Positions 7,527-16,553 are shown, numbered from the stretch's first letter. The stretch is DNA of 34,180 nt from Actinospica durhamensis (GCF_018139695.1 NZ_JAGSOG010000072.1:1-34180); one strand, 5' to 3'. Notes: generated by a model not told the origin, from the letters alone. Translations and numbers: made by a program.

Positions 7527-8138
7527 ATGCAGAGGATGACGAACTGGCCGCAGGCCGCGCTCGCCGCCGCGGTGCTCGCCACGGCGTGTGCGTGCGGGAG
7601 CGCGGGCCAGAGCGGCGGCAAGGCGCCGACGGGGCCGGCGGCCACGGACGTTTCGAGCAAGAGCCACACGCCCGCTTTCATCTCCGTCTCCACCGGCTGC
7701 GTGCTGTCGGCGAAGACGGTGGCGCACCTGAGCGGGCGGGACGTCTCGCAGGCGCAGTCGATCCAGATGAACCTGACAGCCTCGGCGAACGAGGCGCGCG
7801 GCTGCATGTACACGGGCACCGCGCAGGGCACGACCGTGCTCGTCGCCATCGGCCTCGAGCCGACGCGGGCAGGGGCCACCGCGGTGCAGTACCTCGCCGA
7901 GAACAAGCTGGCCCAGGACAAAGACATGCTTCTGACGCAGCGTGATGTGCCGGGCCTGGGCAGTGCCGCGCAGGTCGGCTCGACCACGCTGGAGGGAGAG
8001 ACCATCGACGTCGTCTCGCTCGTCCAGATCCAGGCGAGCACCGTGGCCGACATCTCGGTGACGGTCAGCGGGTCCTCGGTGTCCGAGGACGCCTCGATCG
8101 CGCTGGCCCGCGCGGTGCTGGCGGCCGTCTACCACTGA
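7527..8138 (+). CDS. Putative lipoprotein or secreted protein of unknown function
   Basis: The 203-residue product begins with a short charged N-terminus and a hydrophobic stretch (ALAAAVLATACACGSAG) with two Cys residues. It resembles a lipoprotein signal but has Ala rather than Leu at -3, so the lipobox is imperfect. The mature part has the look of DUF3558-like actinobacterial exported proteins (CVLSAKTVAHLSG, ARGCMYTG, LAQDKDMLLTQRDVPGLGSAA), though this is only a resemblance. GGGGAGG at 7514-7520 gives 6-nt spacing to the ATG at 7527; the ATG at 7524 is also possible. No neighbour suggests a pathway. Confidence 0.65.
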   Translation: MQRMTNWPQAALAAAVLATACACGSAGQSGGKAPTGPAATDVSSKSHTPAFISVSTGCVLSAKTVAHLSGRDVSQAQSIQMNLTASANEARGCMYTGTAQGTTVLVAIGLEPTRAGATAVQYLAENKLAQDKDMLLTQRDVPGLGSAAQVGSTTLEGETIDVVSLVQIQASTVADISVTVSGSSVSEDASIALARAVLAAVYH

Positions 8139-8177
8139 CGAGATGATCGATGCGCAGGGGGTGGCGGCCGGGCAGGC

Positions 8178-8183
8178 TAGTCT
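8178..8183 (+). promoter_or_regulatory. -10 element (TAGTCT) for a leaderless gene
   Basis: TAGTCT fits the actinobacterial TANNNT -10 consensus and ends 6 nt before the GTG at 8190. There is no ribosome site between them, which is the arrangement of leaderless transcripts. No -35 match was found. Confidence 0.45.
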
Positions 8184-8189
8184 GCTCGG

Positions 8190-8630
8190 GTGAGTCTCCT
8201 TGATGATGTAGCCGAGCGCGACGGCTGGCGATGCTGGGTGTGCGACGAACCGGTCGACCCCGACATGTCGGTGAACGACCCGCGAGGGCCCAGTGTCGAC
8301 AGCCGGACCGCCGACCGGAAAGCCAAGGTCACTGAGCGGCTCGCGCACCGCGGGTGCAACAGCCGCAAAGGCGCGGTCAAGGTCGTCGTCGCCTGGCCGG
8401 ACCGCCTGTACGTGGGCGAACCCGCGCCGCTGATCACCGTCGCCGACAGGCTCGAGCGCAAGGGCGGCCGCGAGATCGTGGGCCGCTGTCCGACCAGGCA
8501 GGACGCCCAGGAAGCGGCGGACTGGCTGACGGACCGGTTCTCCCGACTGGTACCCGGACTGCCGGTGACCGCCGGCATCGAGGCGGGCGGCGGCCAGTTC
8601 CTCCTCATCCTGGCCACCGGCCGCCGCTGA
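8190..8630 (+). CDS. HNH-like zinc-finger protein
   Basis: The 146-residue product has an N-terminal HNH/zinc-type core: RCWVCDEPVDPD, then LAHRGCNSRKGA, matching the C-x2-C ... C-N-x2-K-G ends of HNH nucleases. The central His-His catalytic pair is not clear and the fourth metal ligand is uncertain, so nuclease activity is doubtful. The C-terminal half (about 60-146) is a separate alpha/beta region with no family I recognise (LYVGEPAPLITVADRLER, QDAQEAADWLTDRF). The GTG start at 8190 lacks a ribosome site and probably starts a leaderless mRNA. It is convergent with the ABC permease gene. Confidence 0.7.
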   Translation: MSLLDDVAERDGWRCWVCDEPVDPDMSVNDPRGPSVDSRTADRKAKVTERLAHRGCNSRKGAVKVVVAWPDRLYVGEPAPLITVADRLERKGGREIVGRCPTRQDAQEAADWLTDRFSRLVPGLPVTAGIEAGGGQFLLILATGRR

Positions 8631-8749
8631 CGGAACTTCCGATCGCGGCCCGGTTCCGGAGCAACGCTTGCCCGCGCTGTCGCGTTCGCGGTGTGCGGCC
8701 TCAGACGATGCATGACATCTGCGAACAGGCCTCAGCGGCTTGGGTCTGG

Positions 8750-8776
8750 CCGCCAGGACTGGACGCGTCCTGGCGG
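8750..8776. terminator. Bidirectional hairpin between convergent genes
   Basis: CCGCCAGGAC and GTCCTGGCGG (8750-8759 and 8767-8776) form a perfect 10-bp stem with a 7-nt loop. It lies between the HNH-like gene and the leftward ABC permease gene and could stop transcription from both sides. Confidence 0.6.
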
Positions 8777-8821
8777 GCCCTGCTTCGGATCTGCGGGTTC
8801 TCAGTACCTGCGGGTTGCCGG

Positions 8822-10189
8822 TCAGCGGCCGCTGAGGAGGTCGACGTTGCCGTCGAACTGCCACAGTGGGTTCGGGGTGACGGTTCCGGACCTGTCGATC
8901 AGGAAGTAGCCGTTGACCTCCACCGGTCCGTCGCCGTCGGCGATGTACCGGCCGTTCGGGGTGACGTCGAGCTGGTAGATGGCCTGGGCGGTGACGTTGT
9001 CGCCGGGGACCGCCCAGAAGACGGTGCAGCGCCAGTCGTTGCCGGGGCCCGACTGTGGGCCGAGGCCTTCGCTCTTGATGCACTGTGCGGTGGTTTTCAG
9101 TTGCGCCACGTTGACCGCCGGGTGGTTCATCTGCGCCTGCTGGTACTGGTAGATCTGGGAGAACGCCGTGGCCAACGACTGCTGGAGCTCGTTCTGGTCG
9201 ATGCCGGAGCCGGTCGATCCGGTGGCCGTCGCGGCGACGAGCCAGGTGGTCGCGGCCAGCAGGCCGGCCAGCGGGAGCACGCCCGAGGCCAGGACTCTGC
9301 GACCTGCGCCGTCGCTGTTGACGTTGGTGAAGTCGCGGCGCAGGAACAGTCGGCGGGCCAGCGCCGTCGCGGCCAACGCCCAGGCCAGGCTGACCCCGAC
9401 GCCGATCAGCAGCGGTTCGACCTGTTCGGGATCGGTGAACAGGCCGTTCCAGGAGATGAAGGCGTAGCCGGGCAGCGCCAGGCGCAGGGCGACCGGCAGC
9501 GGCAGCATCTGCATCAGCTGCATCCCGAGGGCGGCGAGCACGGGCAGCAACAGCCCCATCGGGGACCGGCCCAGGATGACCGACCCGAGTAGCCCGATCG
9601 CCGCCAGGGCGAGGGTCGGCGCCACCACACAGAGCCAGGCCAGCAGGACCCTGCCGCCGGCATCTCCCCCGGTCATCAGATGGCCGTCCAGGCCGATCAG
9701 CGGCTGGTTCCCTTCCGCGGCCAGCCCGCCGAGCACGCCGGAGACGGCCAGGCCGGCCACACCCAGCAGGATCACCATGAGGCTGGCCAGCGCTTTGGCC
9801 GTGAAGATCCGCTGGTGCGAGCGGACCGCGACGAGCAGGTGGCGCCAGGTCCCGAGCCGGTCCTCGGCGGCGAACACGTCGCCCGCGACCACGGACGTGA
9901 GCAGCGGCAGCACCCAGGTGCCGGCGAAGCCGAGCACCACGAGCGGGCCGGCCCACCCGGTGGCGCGCATCTGCCGGCCGAAGAGGGTGTCGGACGGCAG
10001 GGTGCCCTGCTGGTCGACCGCGTAGACGACCAGGCCGGGACCGATCCAGCTGAGCAGGATCAACAGGCGCACCCGCCACGAGGAGAACTGCTTGATCAGT
10101 TCGAAGCGCAGGATGCGGGCCAGCGGGGCCGGGAACGCGGCGGCCGTTGCGGACCGGGCGACGGGGGCTTCGGCGACGGTCGCGGTCAT
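8822..10189 (-). CDS. ABC-2 type exporter permease with extracytoplasmic C-terminal domain
   Basis: The 455-residue product has about six or more hydrophobic segments (LLILLSWIGPGLVVYAV, PLVVLGFAGTWVLPLLTSVV, ASLMVILLGVAGLAVSGVL, VAPTLALAAIGLLGSVIL, VLPLAGLLAATTWLVAATA), typical of ABC-2 permeases. After the last segment about 130 residues lie presumably outside the membrane, with QYQQAQMNHP, two Cys (AQCIKSEG and DWRCTVF) and a beta-rich end (GPVEVNGYFLIDRSG). That tail is not usual for the family. The ATG overlaps the TGA of the ATPase gene by 4 nt, so the two are translationally coupled. The substrate is unknown. Confidence 0.85.
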   Translation of the reverse strand: MTATVAEAPVARSATAAAFPAPLARILRFELIKQFSSWRVRLLILLSWIGPGLVVYAVDQQGTLPSDTLFGRQMRATGWAGPLVVLGFAGTWVLPLLTSVVAGDVFAAEDRLGTWRHLLVAVRSHQRIFTAKALASLMVILLGVAGLAVSGVLGGLAAEGNQPLIGLDGHLMTGGDAGGRVLLAWLCVVAPTLALAAIGLLGSVILGRSPMGLLLPVLAALGMQLMQMLPLPVALRLALPGYAFISWNGLFTDPEQVEPLLIGVGVSLAWALAATALARRLFLRRDFTNVNSDGAGRRVLASGVLPLAGLLAATTWLVAATATGSTGSGIDQNELQQSLATAFSQIYQYQQAQMNHPAVNVAQLKTTAQCIKSEGLGPQSGPGNDWRCTVFWAVPGDNVTAQAIYQLDVTPNGRYIADGDGPVEVNGYFLIDRSGTVTPNPLWQFDGNVDLLSGR

Positions 10190-11208
10190 CGGACGGTCTC
10201 CTCCTCGGTGTTCGCGGTGTTCGCGGCGATCGCTGTGTCCTCGGCATCCTCGGCATCCGCGGAGTCGGCCGAGTTCTCGGTGTCGGTGAGGGCGAGGAAC
10301 GCGGCTTCCAGCGGCGAGACGACGGGCACCAGTTCGCGCACCGCGATGTCCGCGCGCACGACGCGTGCCACCAGGGTGTCCAGAGCCGCCACCCGTGCGC
10401 GGACGACGACGATGTCGCCGTCCGGGCTCACCGGGGCCTCGGGACCGTCGACGACAACGACGCCGGGGGTCTCGGCCGCGACGGCGCGAGCGGCGATCGG
10501 ATCCGAGGTGCGCAGCCGGTAGTCGAGTTCTCGGTCGTCGCTGGAGAGCTTGCTCAGCGGCCCGGAGAACATCACCCGCCCTGAGGCCAGGATGGTGATC
10601 TCGGAGCACAGCGACTCCAGGTCGTCCATCCGGTGGCTGGAGAGCACGACGGTGACGCCGTCGGCCGCGAGACGGCGCAGAACTCCGTACACCAGCTTCT
10701 TGCCGGCCGGATCCAGCCCGTTGGACGGCTCGTCGAGCACGAGGAGCCGTGGCCTGGTCAGCAACGCCGCCGCCAGCCCGAGCCGCTGCCGCATGCCCAG
10801 GGAGAAGCCGCGGACCTTGTCGTCGGCGACGTGGCCGAGTCCGACCTGCTCCAGGGCCTCGTCGGCGGTCGCGGTGTGGCCGTCGCCGGGGCGCAGTTCG
10901 AGCAGTGCCGTGAGGTTCTGCTTCGCGGTGAGGGTGGGGTAGAGGCCGGGCCCGTCGACGAACCCGGAGACGCCGTCGGGCGCGGCGAGCGCGCGTCCCA
11001 CCGGGGTGCCGAGGATCTCGAGGCTGCCTTTGTCCGCGACGGCCAAGCCCAGGAGCAGGCCGAGAAGCGTGGTCTTGCCGGCGCCGTTCGGCCCGACCAA
11101 TCCGTGAATCTGGCCCCGGGACATGCTCACGTCGACGTGGTCGAGCGCGACGATGTCGTCGAAGACCTTGGTGATGCCGCGGCCTCTGACCGCGACGGCG
11201 GTTTCCAT
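10186..11208 (-). CDS. ABC exporter ATP-binding protein
   Basis: The 340-residue ATPase has Walker A GPNGAGKTT (39-47), the signature FSLGMRQRL, Walker B LLVLDEPSNGLDP and the switch His in VLSSHRMDDLE. It forms the energy unit of the exporter with the following permease, with which it overlaps by 4 nt. A DrrA-like C-terminal extension ends in an unusual acidic Ala/Asp/Glu/Thr-rich tail (NSADSADAEDAEDTAI) coded by short imperfect DNA repeats. The ATG at 11208 is preceded by GGAGG with proper spacing; the ATG at 11223 is upstream of that site and has none. The target may be a lipid or drug, but the sequence does not decide. Confidence 0.92.
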   Translation of the reverse strand: METAVAVRGRGITKVFDDIVALDHVDVSMSRGQIHGLVGPNGAGKTTLLGLLLGLAVADKGSLEILGTPVGRALAAPDGVSGFVDGPGLYPTLTAKQNLTALLELRPGDGHTATADEALEQVGLGHVADDKVRGFSLGMRQRLGLAAALLTRPRLLVLDEPSNGLDPAGKKLVYGVLRRLAADGVTVVLSSHRMDDLESLCSEITILASGRVMFSGPLSKLSSDDRELDYRLRTSDPIAARAVAAETPGVVVVDGPEAPVSPDGDIVVVRARVAALDTLVARVVRADIAVRELVPVVSPLEAAFLALTDTENSADSADAEDAEDTAIAANTANTEEETVR

Positions 11209-11314
11209 CCTTCTCTCCTCCATCTGGCTGCGAGGCCCGCGCCCTCTCCCCCGCGGGACGTGCGAGGACCCGGGGGCGGGAAGGGTGCAGGACCTCGTGG
11301 GTCTGCGGTTTGCG

Positions 11315-11369
11315 CCGGGACGGGCCGGCGTCCCGCGCGCAGCGTTGCGCGGACGCCGACCCGGCCCGG
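11315..11369 (-). terminator. Strong hairpin after the phosphoesterase gene
   Basis: The arms at 11315-11333 and 11351-11369 match at 17 of 19 positions around a 17-nt loop, which can itself pair further through GCGC segments. It begins 40 bp past the stop of the phosphoesterase gene and lies before the start of the ABC ATPase gene, so it should separate the two leftward transcripts. Confidence 0.65.
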
Positions 11370-11408
11370 GACCATCGATCAGGCCACTGATGTCACATGG
11401 TCAGCTCG

Positions 11409-14162
11409 TCAGCCGACGTCGACCGCCGTGTCGTCGAGGACGAATGAGGTCTGGTACTCGTAGTCCTCGGCGCCGGTGAACTTGAGGGTGACGGTCTGTC
11501 CGGCGTACGCGGAAAGGTCGTAGCTGTGCTGCGCGTAGCCGGTGTTGTGGTTGAGGTTGGAGTAGGTGGCCAAGGTCGCGAGCACGGTGCCGGAGCTGTT
11601 GAGCACCTGGACCTTCATCGTGTCGTAGGCCTTGGTGGTGGAGGTTTCAGCCGTGTCGATATGGAGCCAGAAGCTGAAGGCGTAGGTGGAGCACCCGGTC
11701 GGCAGCGTCACCGTCTGGGCCAGCGTGTCGGTAGTGGTCTTGCCCCAGCCGTCCAGCCAGGCGGCCCAGGAGCCGGTGTGCGGCGGCTCGGAAGAGCTGT
11801 CGCTGATCACGCTGAGTGGGGTGTGGGTCGAGGTCACCGTCCACGGCGCCGGGTTGGAGCTGCCGTTCTCGAAGCCCGGGTTGCCGAGCAACTGCGCAGC
11901 GGGGCAGCCGCCGGCGCCCGTCGGGGTGGCGCTCGCCTCGTTGCTCTGCTGACTCGTGCCGACCGGGTTCGTGGCGGCGACCTCGTAGTAGTAGGTCTGA
12001 CCAGGGGTCAGACCGGTGTCCGTGCACGAGTTCACCACGCCGAGGTTCGCGCAACCGCCGGAGGTCACGGGCGACTCGGTTCCGCTCGAGGTGCTGCGGT
12101 AGACCTTGTATCCGTTGATGGCCTCACCGCCGTTGCTCGAGGGCGTCTGCCAGTTCAGCGTGGCCGAACTGCTGCCCGCCGTGGCGGTCAGGCTCGTCGG
12201 CGGTCCGGGCGCGGTGGCCGCGACCGGGTCGGCGGTGACCGTCACGGTCGAGGTGGCGGACAGCGTTGGTGACGAGCTGTCGGTCACGGTGAGCGTCGCG
12301 GTATAGGTCCCGACGGTGGAGTAGGTGTGGGTGGGGTTCTGCGTCGTGCTCGTGGTGCCGTCGCCGAAGGCCCAGCTGTACGAGTACGCCGGTTTGCCTC
12401 CGGTGGCCGTTCCGGTGAAGTTCACGGCCAACGGGATCTGACCGGATGTCGGTGACGCCGCGGCCGAGGCCGCGAGCGGGTTGCCCACGGCGCTGACGTT
12501 CGTGGTGACCGTCGAGGTGGCCGTTTTGGCCGGAGACGAACTGTCGGTCACGGTGAGCGTCGCGGTATAGGTCCCCGCGGAGGCGTAGGTGTGGCTCGGG
12601 TTCTGCGTCGTGCTCGTGGTGCCGTCGCCGAAGGCCCAGCTGTAGGTGTACGGCGCCGTGCCGCCGGTGGCCGAGCCCGTGAAGCTCACCGACAAGGGCG
12701 CGTTGCCGGTGGCCGGGGTTCCGGTGGCGATGGCCGAGAGCGGTGTCGCGCCCTGGACCCAGAAGTCCTCCAACGGGTCGCCGAGGGCGGCCTGGTCGTT
12801 GGTGGTCATCGGGAAGGTGTTGAGCCCGAGGTTGTCGTTCGGGTCGATGATGCCCGACTTCACGTTCTCCATCGTGCGTTCCATCGCGGCGATCACGTTG
12901 CTGGTGGTGTACGCCACGTGGCTCAGGTAGTGCTGCTTGACGTACTGCGACGGACCGATGACGACCAGCGGCACGCGGTAGGTGTTGGACACGTGGTCCG
13001 GGCCGTTGTTGCCGTTCTGCGTGTCGTCCTCGGTGACGATGATGAGCGTGTTGTTCTTGTACGTCGCGTTGTTCTCGATCGCGTTGACGACGTTGTTCGT
13101 CGCCGTGTCGTTGCCCGGGATGTCCTGGTAGGTCCCGGGGTGGTCGTTGAAGAGCTCGACGTAGCTGTAGGCCGGCAGGCCGTCGGTGTTGACGAAGTTG
13201 ATGTAGTCGTTGGCGATGGTGCTGTCGGGCAGGCTCTGGTTCGAGCACGTGTACTCGTTGTAGTGCAGTTCTTCGGGGATGGTCGTTCCCGGGCGGTCGG
13301 GCGGGAGCACCTCCACCTTGCCGTCCGCCGGGTTCTTCCAGTAGCCGCTGCCGCTGCTGAGCATCCAGTAGAAGTCGCCGTTCATGATGAACGTGTACGG
13401 GCTGCTGCCGCTGCTCGTGCCGGTCGGGGGCGTACACGCGCTGGCGCCCTCGTCGGTCGGGCCGTTGTCGCCGGACAGGAAGCGGTCGAACTGCGTCCCG
13501 GTCGCGGACGGGTACGACTGCTGCTGGTTGCTGGACGAGGACTGGCCGGACATCAGGAACCAGTGGTTGGGGCCGGACGGCGGCTGCGTCCCGGTGCTGT
13601 AGGAGTCGGACAGCGCGTACTGCTTGGCCAGCGCGTGCAGGTCCGGGACGGAGCTGATGTTGTTGGTGGACTCCACCTCGCCGTTGCAGCCGGCGGCGAC
13701 CGTGGTGGCGCAGTCGCCGAGGTAGTCGTCGAAGGTGTGGTTCTCGCGGTAGATGATCACGAAGTGCTGGAACGGCGGGAAGTACGGCGAGAGCGGGTTG
13801 ACCGCGGCGGCGGGCTTGCCGACCACGGTCTGCTTGCCGTCGATCTCCTCGGTGACGTTCTTGTCGGTGATCTTGAAGTTCTTCGGTTGCGGAAACTTCG
13901 AGAACTCCACGCCCGGCGCGGCGAAGACCGCGCCCGAGCAGTCGAAGTCGTCCGGCCGGTAGGTCTGCGGACGGTGTCCGACCGGCAGGTTCTTGGCGTT
14001 GGCGAGATCGGTGCTGGGGTTCCAGCCGATCAGGGTGCAGGAGCCGACGCCCGACTTCGGGCGTGCACCGGCTCCGTCCGCCCAGCTCATCGAGCTGATT
14101 CCGGTGATCGTGATACCGGCCAGCACGGTGATGCCGAGCGTTCTCCTTCTCCAGTTTTTCAT
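11409..14162 (-). CDS. Secreted phosphoesterase (phospholipase C / acid phosphatase family) with PKD and Fn3 domains
   Basis: The 917-residue product has a signal peptide (KNWRRR, then a hydrophobic stretch to about residue 28). The catalytic domain (about 120-460) shows the phosphoesterase-family block [15 protein letters not shown] (about 136-150), where bacterial phospholipase C and AcpA-type enzymes bind metal and carry the nucleophile, and the block [16 protein letters not shown] followed by RVPLVVIGP. Two PKD domains follow ([14 protein letters not shown] and HTY in each), then a fibronectin type III domain (about 650-738) and a C-terminal jelly-roll-like domain (NPGFENGS ... [12 protein letters not shown]). 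It probably hydrolyses phosphate esters outside the cell while attached to polymer or wall. The ATG at 14162 has GGAGG 5 nt upstream. The Asp/His metal ligands are assigned only by eye. Confidence 0.9.
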   Translation of the reverse strand: MKNWRRRTLGITVLAGITITGISSMSWADGAGARPKSGVGSCTLIGWNPSTDLANAKNLPVGHRPQTYRPDDFDCSGAVFAAPGVEFSKFPQPKNFKITDKNVTEEIDGKQTVVGKPAAAVNPLSPYFPPFQHFVIIYRENHTFDDYLGDCATTVAAGCNGEVESTNNISSVPDLHALAKQYALSDSYSTGTQPPSGPNHWFLMSGQSSSSNQQQSYPSATGTQFDRFLSGDNGPTDEGASACTPPTGTSSGSSPYTFIMNGDFYWMLSSGSGYWKNPADGKVEVLPPDRPGTTIPEELHYNEYTCSNQSLPDSTIANDYINFVNTDGLPAYSYVELFNDHPGTYQDIPGNDTATNNVVNAIENNATYKNNTLIIVTEDDTQNGNNGPDHVSNTYRVPLVVIGPSQYVKQHYLSHVAYTTSNVIAAMERTMENVKSGIIDPNDNLGLNTFPMTTNDQAALGDPLEDFWVQGATPLSAIATGTPATGNAPLSVSFTGSATGGTAPYTYSWAFGDGTTSTTQNPSHTYASAGTYTATLTVTDSSSPAKTATSTVTTNVSAVGNPLAASAAASPTSGQIPLAVNFTGTATGGKPAYSYSWAFGDGTTSTTQNPTHTYSTVGTYTATLTVTDSSSPTLSATSTVTVTADPVAATAPGPPTSLTATAGSSSATLNWQTPSSNGGEAINGYKVYRSTSSGTESPVTSGGCANLGVVNSCTDTGLTPGQTYYYEVAATNPVGTSQQSNEASATPTGAGGCPAAQLLGNPGFENGSSNPAPWTVTSTHTPLSVISDSSSEPPHTGSWAAWLDGWGKTTTDTLAQTVTLPTGCSTYAFSFWLHIDTAETSTTKAYDTMKVQVLNSSGTVLATLATYSNLNHNTGYAQHSYDLSAYAGQTVTLKFTGAEDYEYQTSFVLDDTAVDVG
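12235..12660 (-). repeat. Tandem PKD-domain repeat within the phosphoesterase gene
   Basis: Two copies offset by 264 bp (88 codons) are nearly identical over long runs, for example from 12271 and from 12535 and over the segments coding [12 protein letters not shown]. The DNA-level identity suggests a recent duplication. Confidence 0.8.
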
Positions 14163-14500
14163 CGAGCCTCCGCACGGTGGGTCTCATGCGAGGTCCAGGT
14201 GACCATCGTCGCCCGTAGGATCCCGCAAAACGACCGCCTTGCAAGAATCTGCCACGATGAATTCTTTATTAATCTGTGCCTGCGTAGAGCCCGGCAATAG
14301 TCACTATGGAGGTGGGTGATTGTCACCAGTACTCTGAAATCGCAGATGACCAGTTCAGAACCGGTTAAGATCTCTATCATACAGGGCTTCGCGTGCTATA
14401 GTCTCGCGCTTCGGCCCTATAATTCCGCGGATCAAAGACGTGACCTGATGGACTCGATCACGCCAAGCGAGTCAATATACTGTGATTTTCGGAGAAGAAG
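14163..14500 (-). promoter_or_regulatory. AT-rich upstream region of the phosphoesterase gene
   Basis: This stretch is clearly richer in A and T than its neighbours and has no convincing gene. On the minus strand, TATGAT (14381-14376) and TTGCCG with GATTAA at 17-bp spacing (14297-14269) are promoter candidates; on the plus strand a perfect TATAAT lies at 14418-14423. GGTGA-TTG-TCACC (14315-14327) is an operator-like dyad. Two 11-bp units starting GTTCA and GTTAA (14353-14374) weakly resemble a PhoP box, which would suit a phosphatase gene but matches poorly. Confidence 0.4.
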
Positions 14501-14548
14501 GCCCTCGGCATCACGCGCGAGAGGGGCACCTTTTCACTGGCCGAGGGC
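14501..14548 (-). terminator. Hairpin spanning the stop of the reductase-like gene
   Basis: GCCCTCGGC at 14501-14509 pairs with GCCGAGGGC at 14540-14548, with 30 nt between. On the minus strand the stem is followed by CTTCTTCTCC, a T-rich tail, so it fits a terminator for the leftward reductase-like gene whose stop is at 14534. Confidence 0.5.
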
Positions 14549-16192
14549 GTGATGGACCGAGCTGACGGCGCTCGCGCCTTCGCCCACCGCAGCCGCCACG
14601 CGCTTCATCGACCCGGAGCGCACGTCGCCCGCGGCGAACACCCGTGGCTCGCTCGTCTCGAAGGGCAGCGGGCTCCGGCCGAGACCAGCCCAGGTGCCGG
14701 TGAGCTCGGAGTCGAGCAACCGGGCGTCGGTGCGCAGGAAGCCCTTCTCATCGACCGCCAGTCCTTCGAGCCACTCGGTGGCGGGGGCGGCGCCGATGAA
14801 GCAGAAAAGGCCCATGCACGCCACGGACTCGGGAGCGCCCGTGCCCGCGTCGAGCGAGATCCCCTCGAGATGGTCCGTGCCGTGCAGCGCCGAGATCTGG
14901 GTGCCGGTCCGCACGGTGATCCCGGAATGAGCCAGGACCCGGTCGGCCAGATACGCCGACATGTCGGCCCGCAGGTCCTCGCCGCGCACCACGAGTGACA
15001 CCGCGCTACCGCTTTCGGCAAGGTACAAGGCGGCCTGACCTGCGGAGTTCGCCCCGCCCACGACGGCGACGGGGCTCTGCGCGCACGCGCGCACCTCGAT
15101 CTGGGTGGCCGCGTAGTAGATTCCCGCGCCCTCGAAGTCGGCCCAGCGCTCGAGCGGCAGGGAGCGGTACTGGGCGCCGGTGGCGATCACGACGGCCCGA
15201 GACGTCAGTTCGGTGCCGTCGAACAAGACCAAGCCGATCACGTCGCCGCGCGGCTCCAGTTTCGCGACCGGACAGGGGGAGGCTATCCGGGCGCCGAATT
15301 TCTCCGCTTGCACGGCTGCCCGCGCCGTCAGTTCGCCACCGCTGATGCCCGAGGTGAAACCGAGGTAGTTCTCGATCCGGGAGCTGGCGGCAGCCTGGCC
15401 TCCGGCGGCCGAGGCCTCGAGAACCAGAGTGTCGAGCCCCTCCGACGCGCCGTAGACCGCGGCCGCCAGTCCCGCGGGCCCGGCGCCGATGACGACGAGG
15501 TCGACCGTGTGCTGGTCGGACGGCGGCCGGTAAGACAGGCCGAGGTGCTCGGCGAGCAGTCCCGCCGTGGCGTTGAGCAGCACGCGGCTACCCGTGATGG
15601 CGATCGGCAGAGCGGCCGGCTCCGCGCCGACCGCGCGCAGCATCGCGGCACCTGCCGGGCTGTCGGCGTCGGTCCAGGTGTGCGGCAGCTGCTGCCGGGC
15701 GACATACGTGCGCAGTGCCAACGCGTCGGCCGACCGCGCGCCCCCGACCAGCTCCAGGCTCCGCGCTCCGTCGCCCGATTGCATGTATCGGCGCCGCGCG
15801 ATCAGAGTCCGGAGCAACAGGTCGGAGATCTCGGGCTCTTGCTGCATCACCGTGCGCAGGGGGGCGGGGCCGAGCCTGCGTACCACCGCGCCCGCGCCGC
15901 CGCGCGCGCCGACGGCGGCGTTCTGGCCGGTCAACAAGCTCAACTCGCCGGTGAACTCGCGCGCTCCGAACGAGGCGATCACGACGCACTCGTCGTCGCC
16001 GGGCATCGGCGGCCTGCAGATGAGGACCTCGCCCTGCTCGACCAGGATCATGTCGATGGCCTGGTCCCCCGGCTGGTAAAGCCAGGTGCCCTCCGGCACC
16101 GATTCGGGCGCGTCGGCGTACTCCAGCAACCGCGCCCACTGTGCCGGGGGCACGGAGGGACGGGCTTCGTCAGGCGGATCGAGAGCAGTCAT
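14534..16192 (-). CDS. Cyclic-nucleotide-binding-fold / thioredoxin-reductase-like flavoprotein lacking CxxC
   Basis: The 552-residue product has three parts. Residues about 20-135 form a cNMP-binding-like domain (FTGELSLLTGQ), but the Arg of the usual phosphate-binding PRTA is replaced (QNAAV). Residues about 150-220 are a thioredoxin-fold-like linker. The rest is a thioredoxin-reductase-type flavoprotein with FAD site VIGAGPAGLAAA, NADPH site VVGGANSAGQAA and the C-terminal FAD motif FAAGDVRSG. Where thioredoxin reductases have CATC, this protein has AATQ (YYAATQIEV), so it cannot pass electrons to thioredoxin in the normal way. It starts 10 nt after the zinc-finger gene and is probably translated from the same mRNA. 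The real electron acceptor is unknown. Confidence 0.88.
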   Translation of the reverse strand: MTALDPPDEARPSVPPAQWARLLEYADAPESVPEGTWLYQPGDQAIDMILVEQGEVLICRPPMPGDDECVVIASFGAREFTGELSLLTGQNAAVGARGGAGAVVRRLGPAPLRTVMQQEPEISDLLLRTLIARRRYMQSGDGARSLELVGGARSADALALRTYVARQQLPHTWTDADSPAGAAMLRAVGAEPAALPIAITGSRVLLNATAGLLAEHLGLSYRPPSDQHTVDLVVIGAGPAGLAAAVYGASEGLDTLVLEASAAGGQAAASSRIENYLGFTSGISGGELTARAAVQAEKFGARIASPCPVAKLEPRGDVIGLVLFDGTELTSRAVVIATGAQYRSLPLERWADFEGAGIYYAATQIEVRACAQSPVAVVGGANSAGQAALYLAESGSAVSLVVRGEDLRADMSAYLADRVLAHSGITVRTGTQISALHGTDHLEGISLDAGTGAPESVACMGLFCFIGAAPATEWLEGLAVDEKGFLRTDARLLDSELTGTWAGLGRSPLPFETSEPRVFAAGDVRSGSMKRVAAAVGEGASAVSSVHHALGQ

Positions 16193-16202
16193 CCTGGACC
16201 CG

Positions 16203-16553
16203 TCAGCCCAGCAGTTCTTGCCAGTTCGTCGGCACGCGGCCCGCCGGCCCGGGCACCGGCTGGTCGAGGGGGTGGTTCTCAGGCGGAGCGAGCGCGGGGC
16301 CGGATTCGTACGTCTGGGAGGTCTCGTAGTTCCAGAACCACTCCTCGCCGGGCTCGAAGCTGCGGATCAACGGGTGCCCGGTCGTCTTCGAGTGCGCCGT
16401 CGCGTGCTTCGACGGCGAGTCGTCACAGCAGCCGATGTGTCCGCACTGCGCGCAACGCCGCAGGTGGATCCACCATCCGCCGGCATTGTCGCATTCGACA
16501 CACCCGGTTCCGCTCGGCGCGACACTCGGGTCGATTCCCTGCTGTGCGTTCAT
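16203..16553 (-). CDS. UBP-type zinc-finger protein
   Basis: The 116-residue product is almost entirely a ZnF-UBP domain: GCVECDNAGGWWIHLRRC, AQCGHIGCCDDS, then HATAHSKTTGHPLIRS and WFWNYETSQTY. The Cys/His ligands are intact. In eukaryotes the fold binds the free ubiquitin C-terminus; actinobacteria have no canonical ubiquitin, and these small proteins occur as stand-alone genes of unknown role. The ATG at 16553 has GGGAG 6 nt upstream. The gene is followed after 10 nt by the reductase-like gene, so the two probably act together; an adaptor or redox partner role is inference. It diverges from the small cytochrome-like gene at 16842. Confidence 0.88.
   Translation of the reverse strand: MNAQQGIDPSVAPSGTGCVECDNAGGWWIHLRRCAQCGHIGCCDDSPSKHATAHSKTTGHPLIRSFEPGEEWFWNYETSQTYESGPALAPPENHPLDQPVPGPAGRVPTNWQELLG

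Noticed and set aside
10200-10290. Short imperfect repeats resembling a microsatellite
   Set aside because: They lie inside the ABC ATPase gene and code its acidic Ala/Asp/Glu tail.
12591-14300. Long plus-strand open frame opposite the phosphoesterase gene
   Set aside because: It is Arg/Val-rich with no ribosome site or family; the opposite strand codes a complete enzyme. Long antisense frames are expected at this GC content.
14353-14374. PhoP-box-like pair of 11-bp units
   Set aside because: Only five and four of the seven core bases fit, and the position relative to the candidate promoters is uncertain; kept only as a remark in the region entry.
14159-14380. 73-residue minus-strand frame upstream of the phosphoesterase gene
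   Set aside because: No ribosome site or family similarity, and the area looks like a promoter region.
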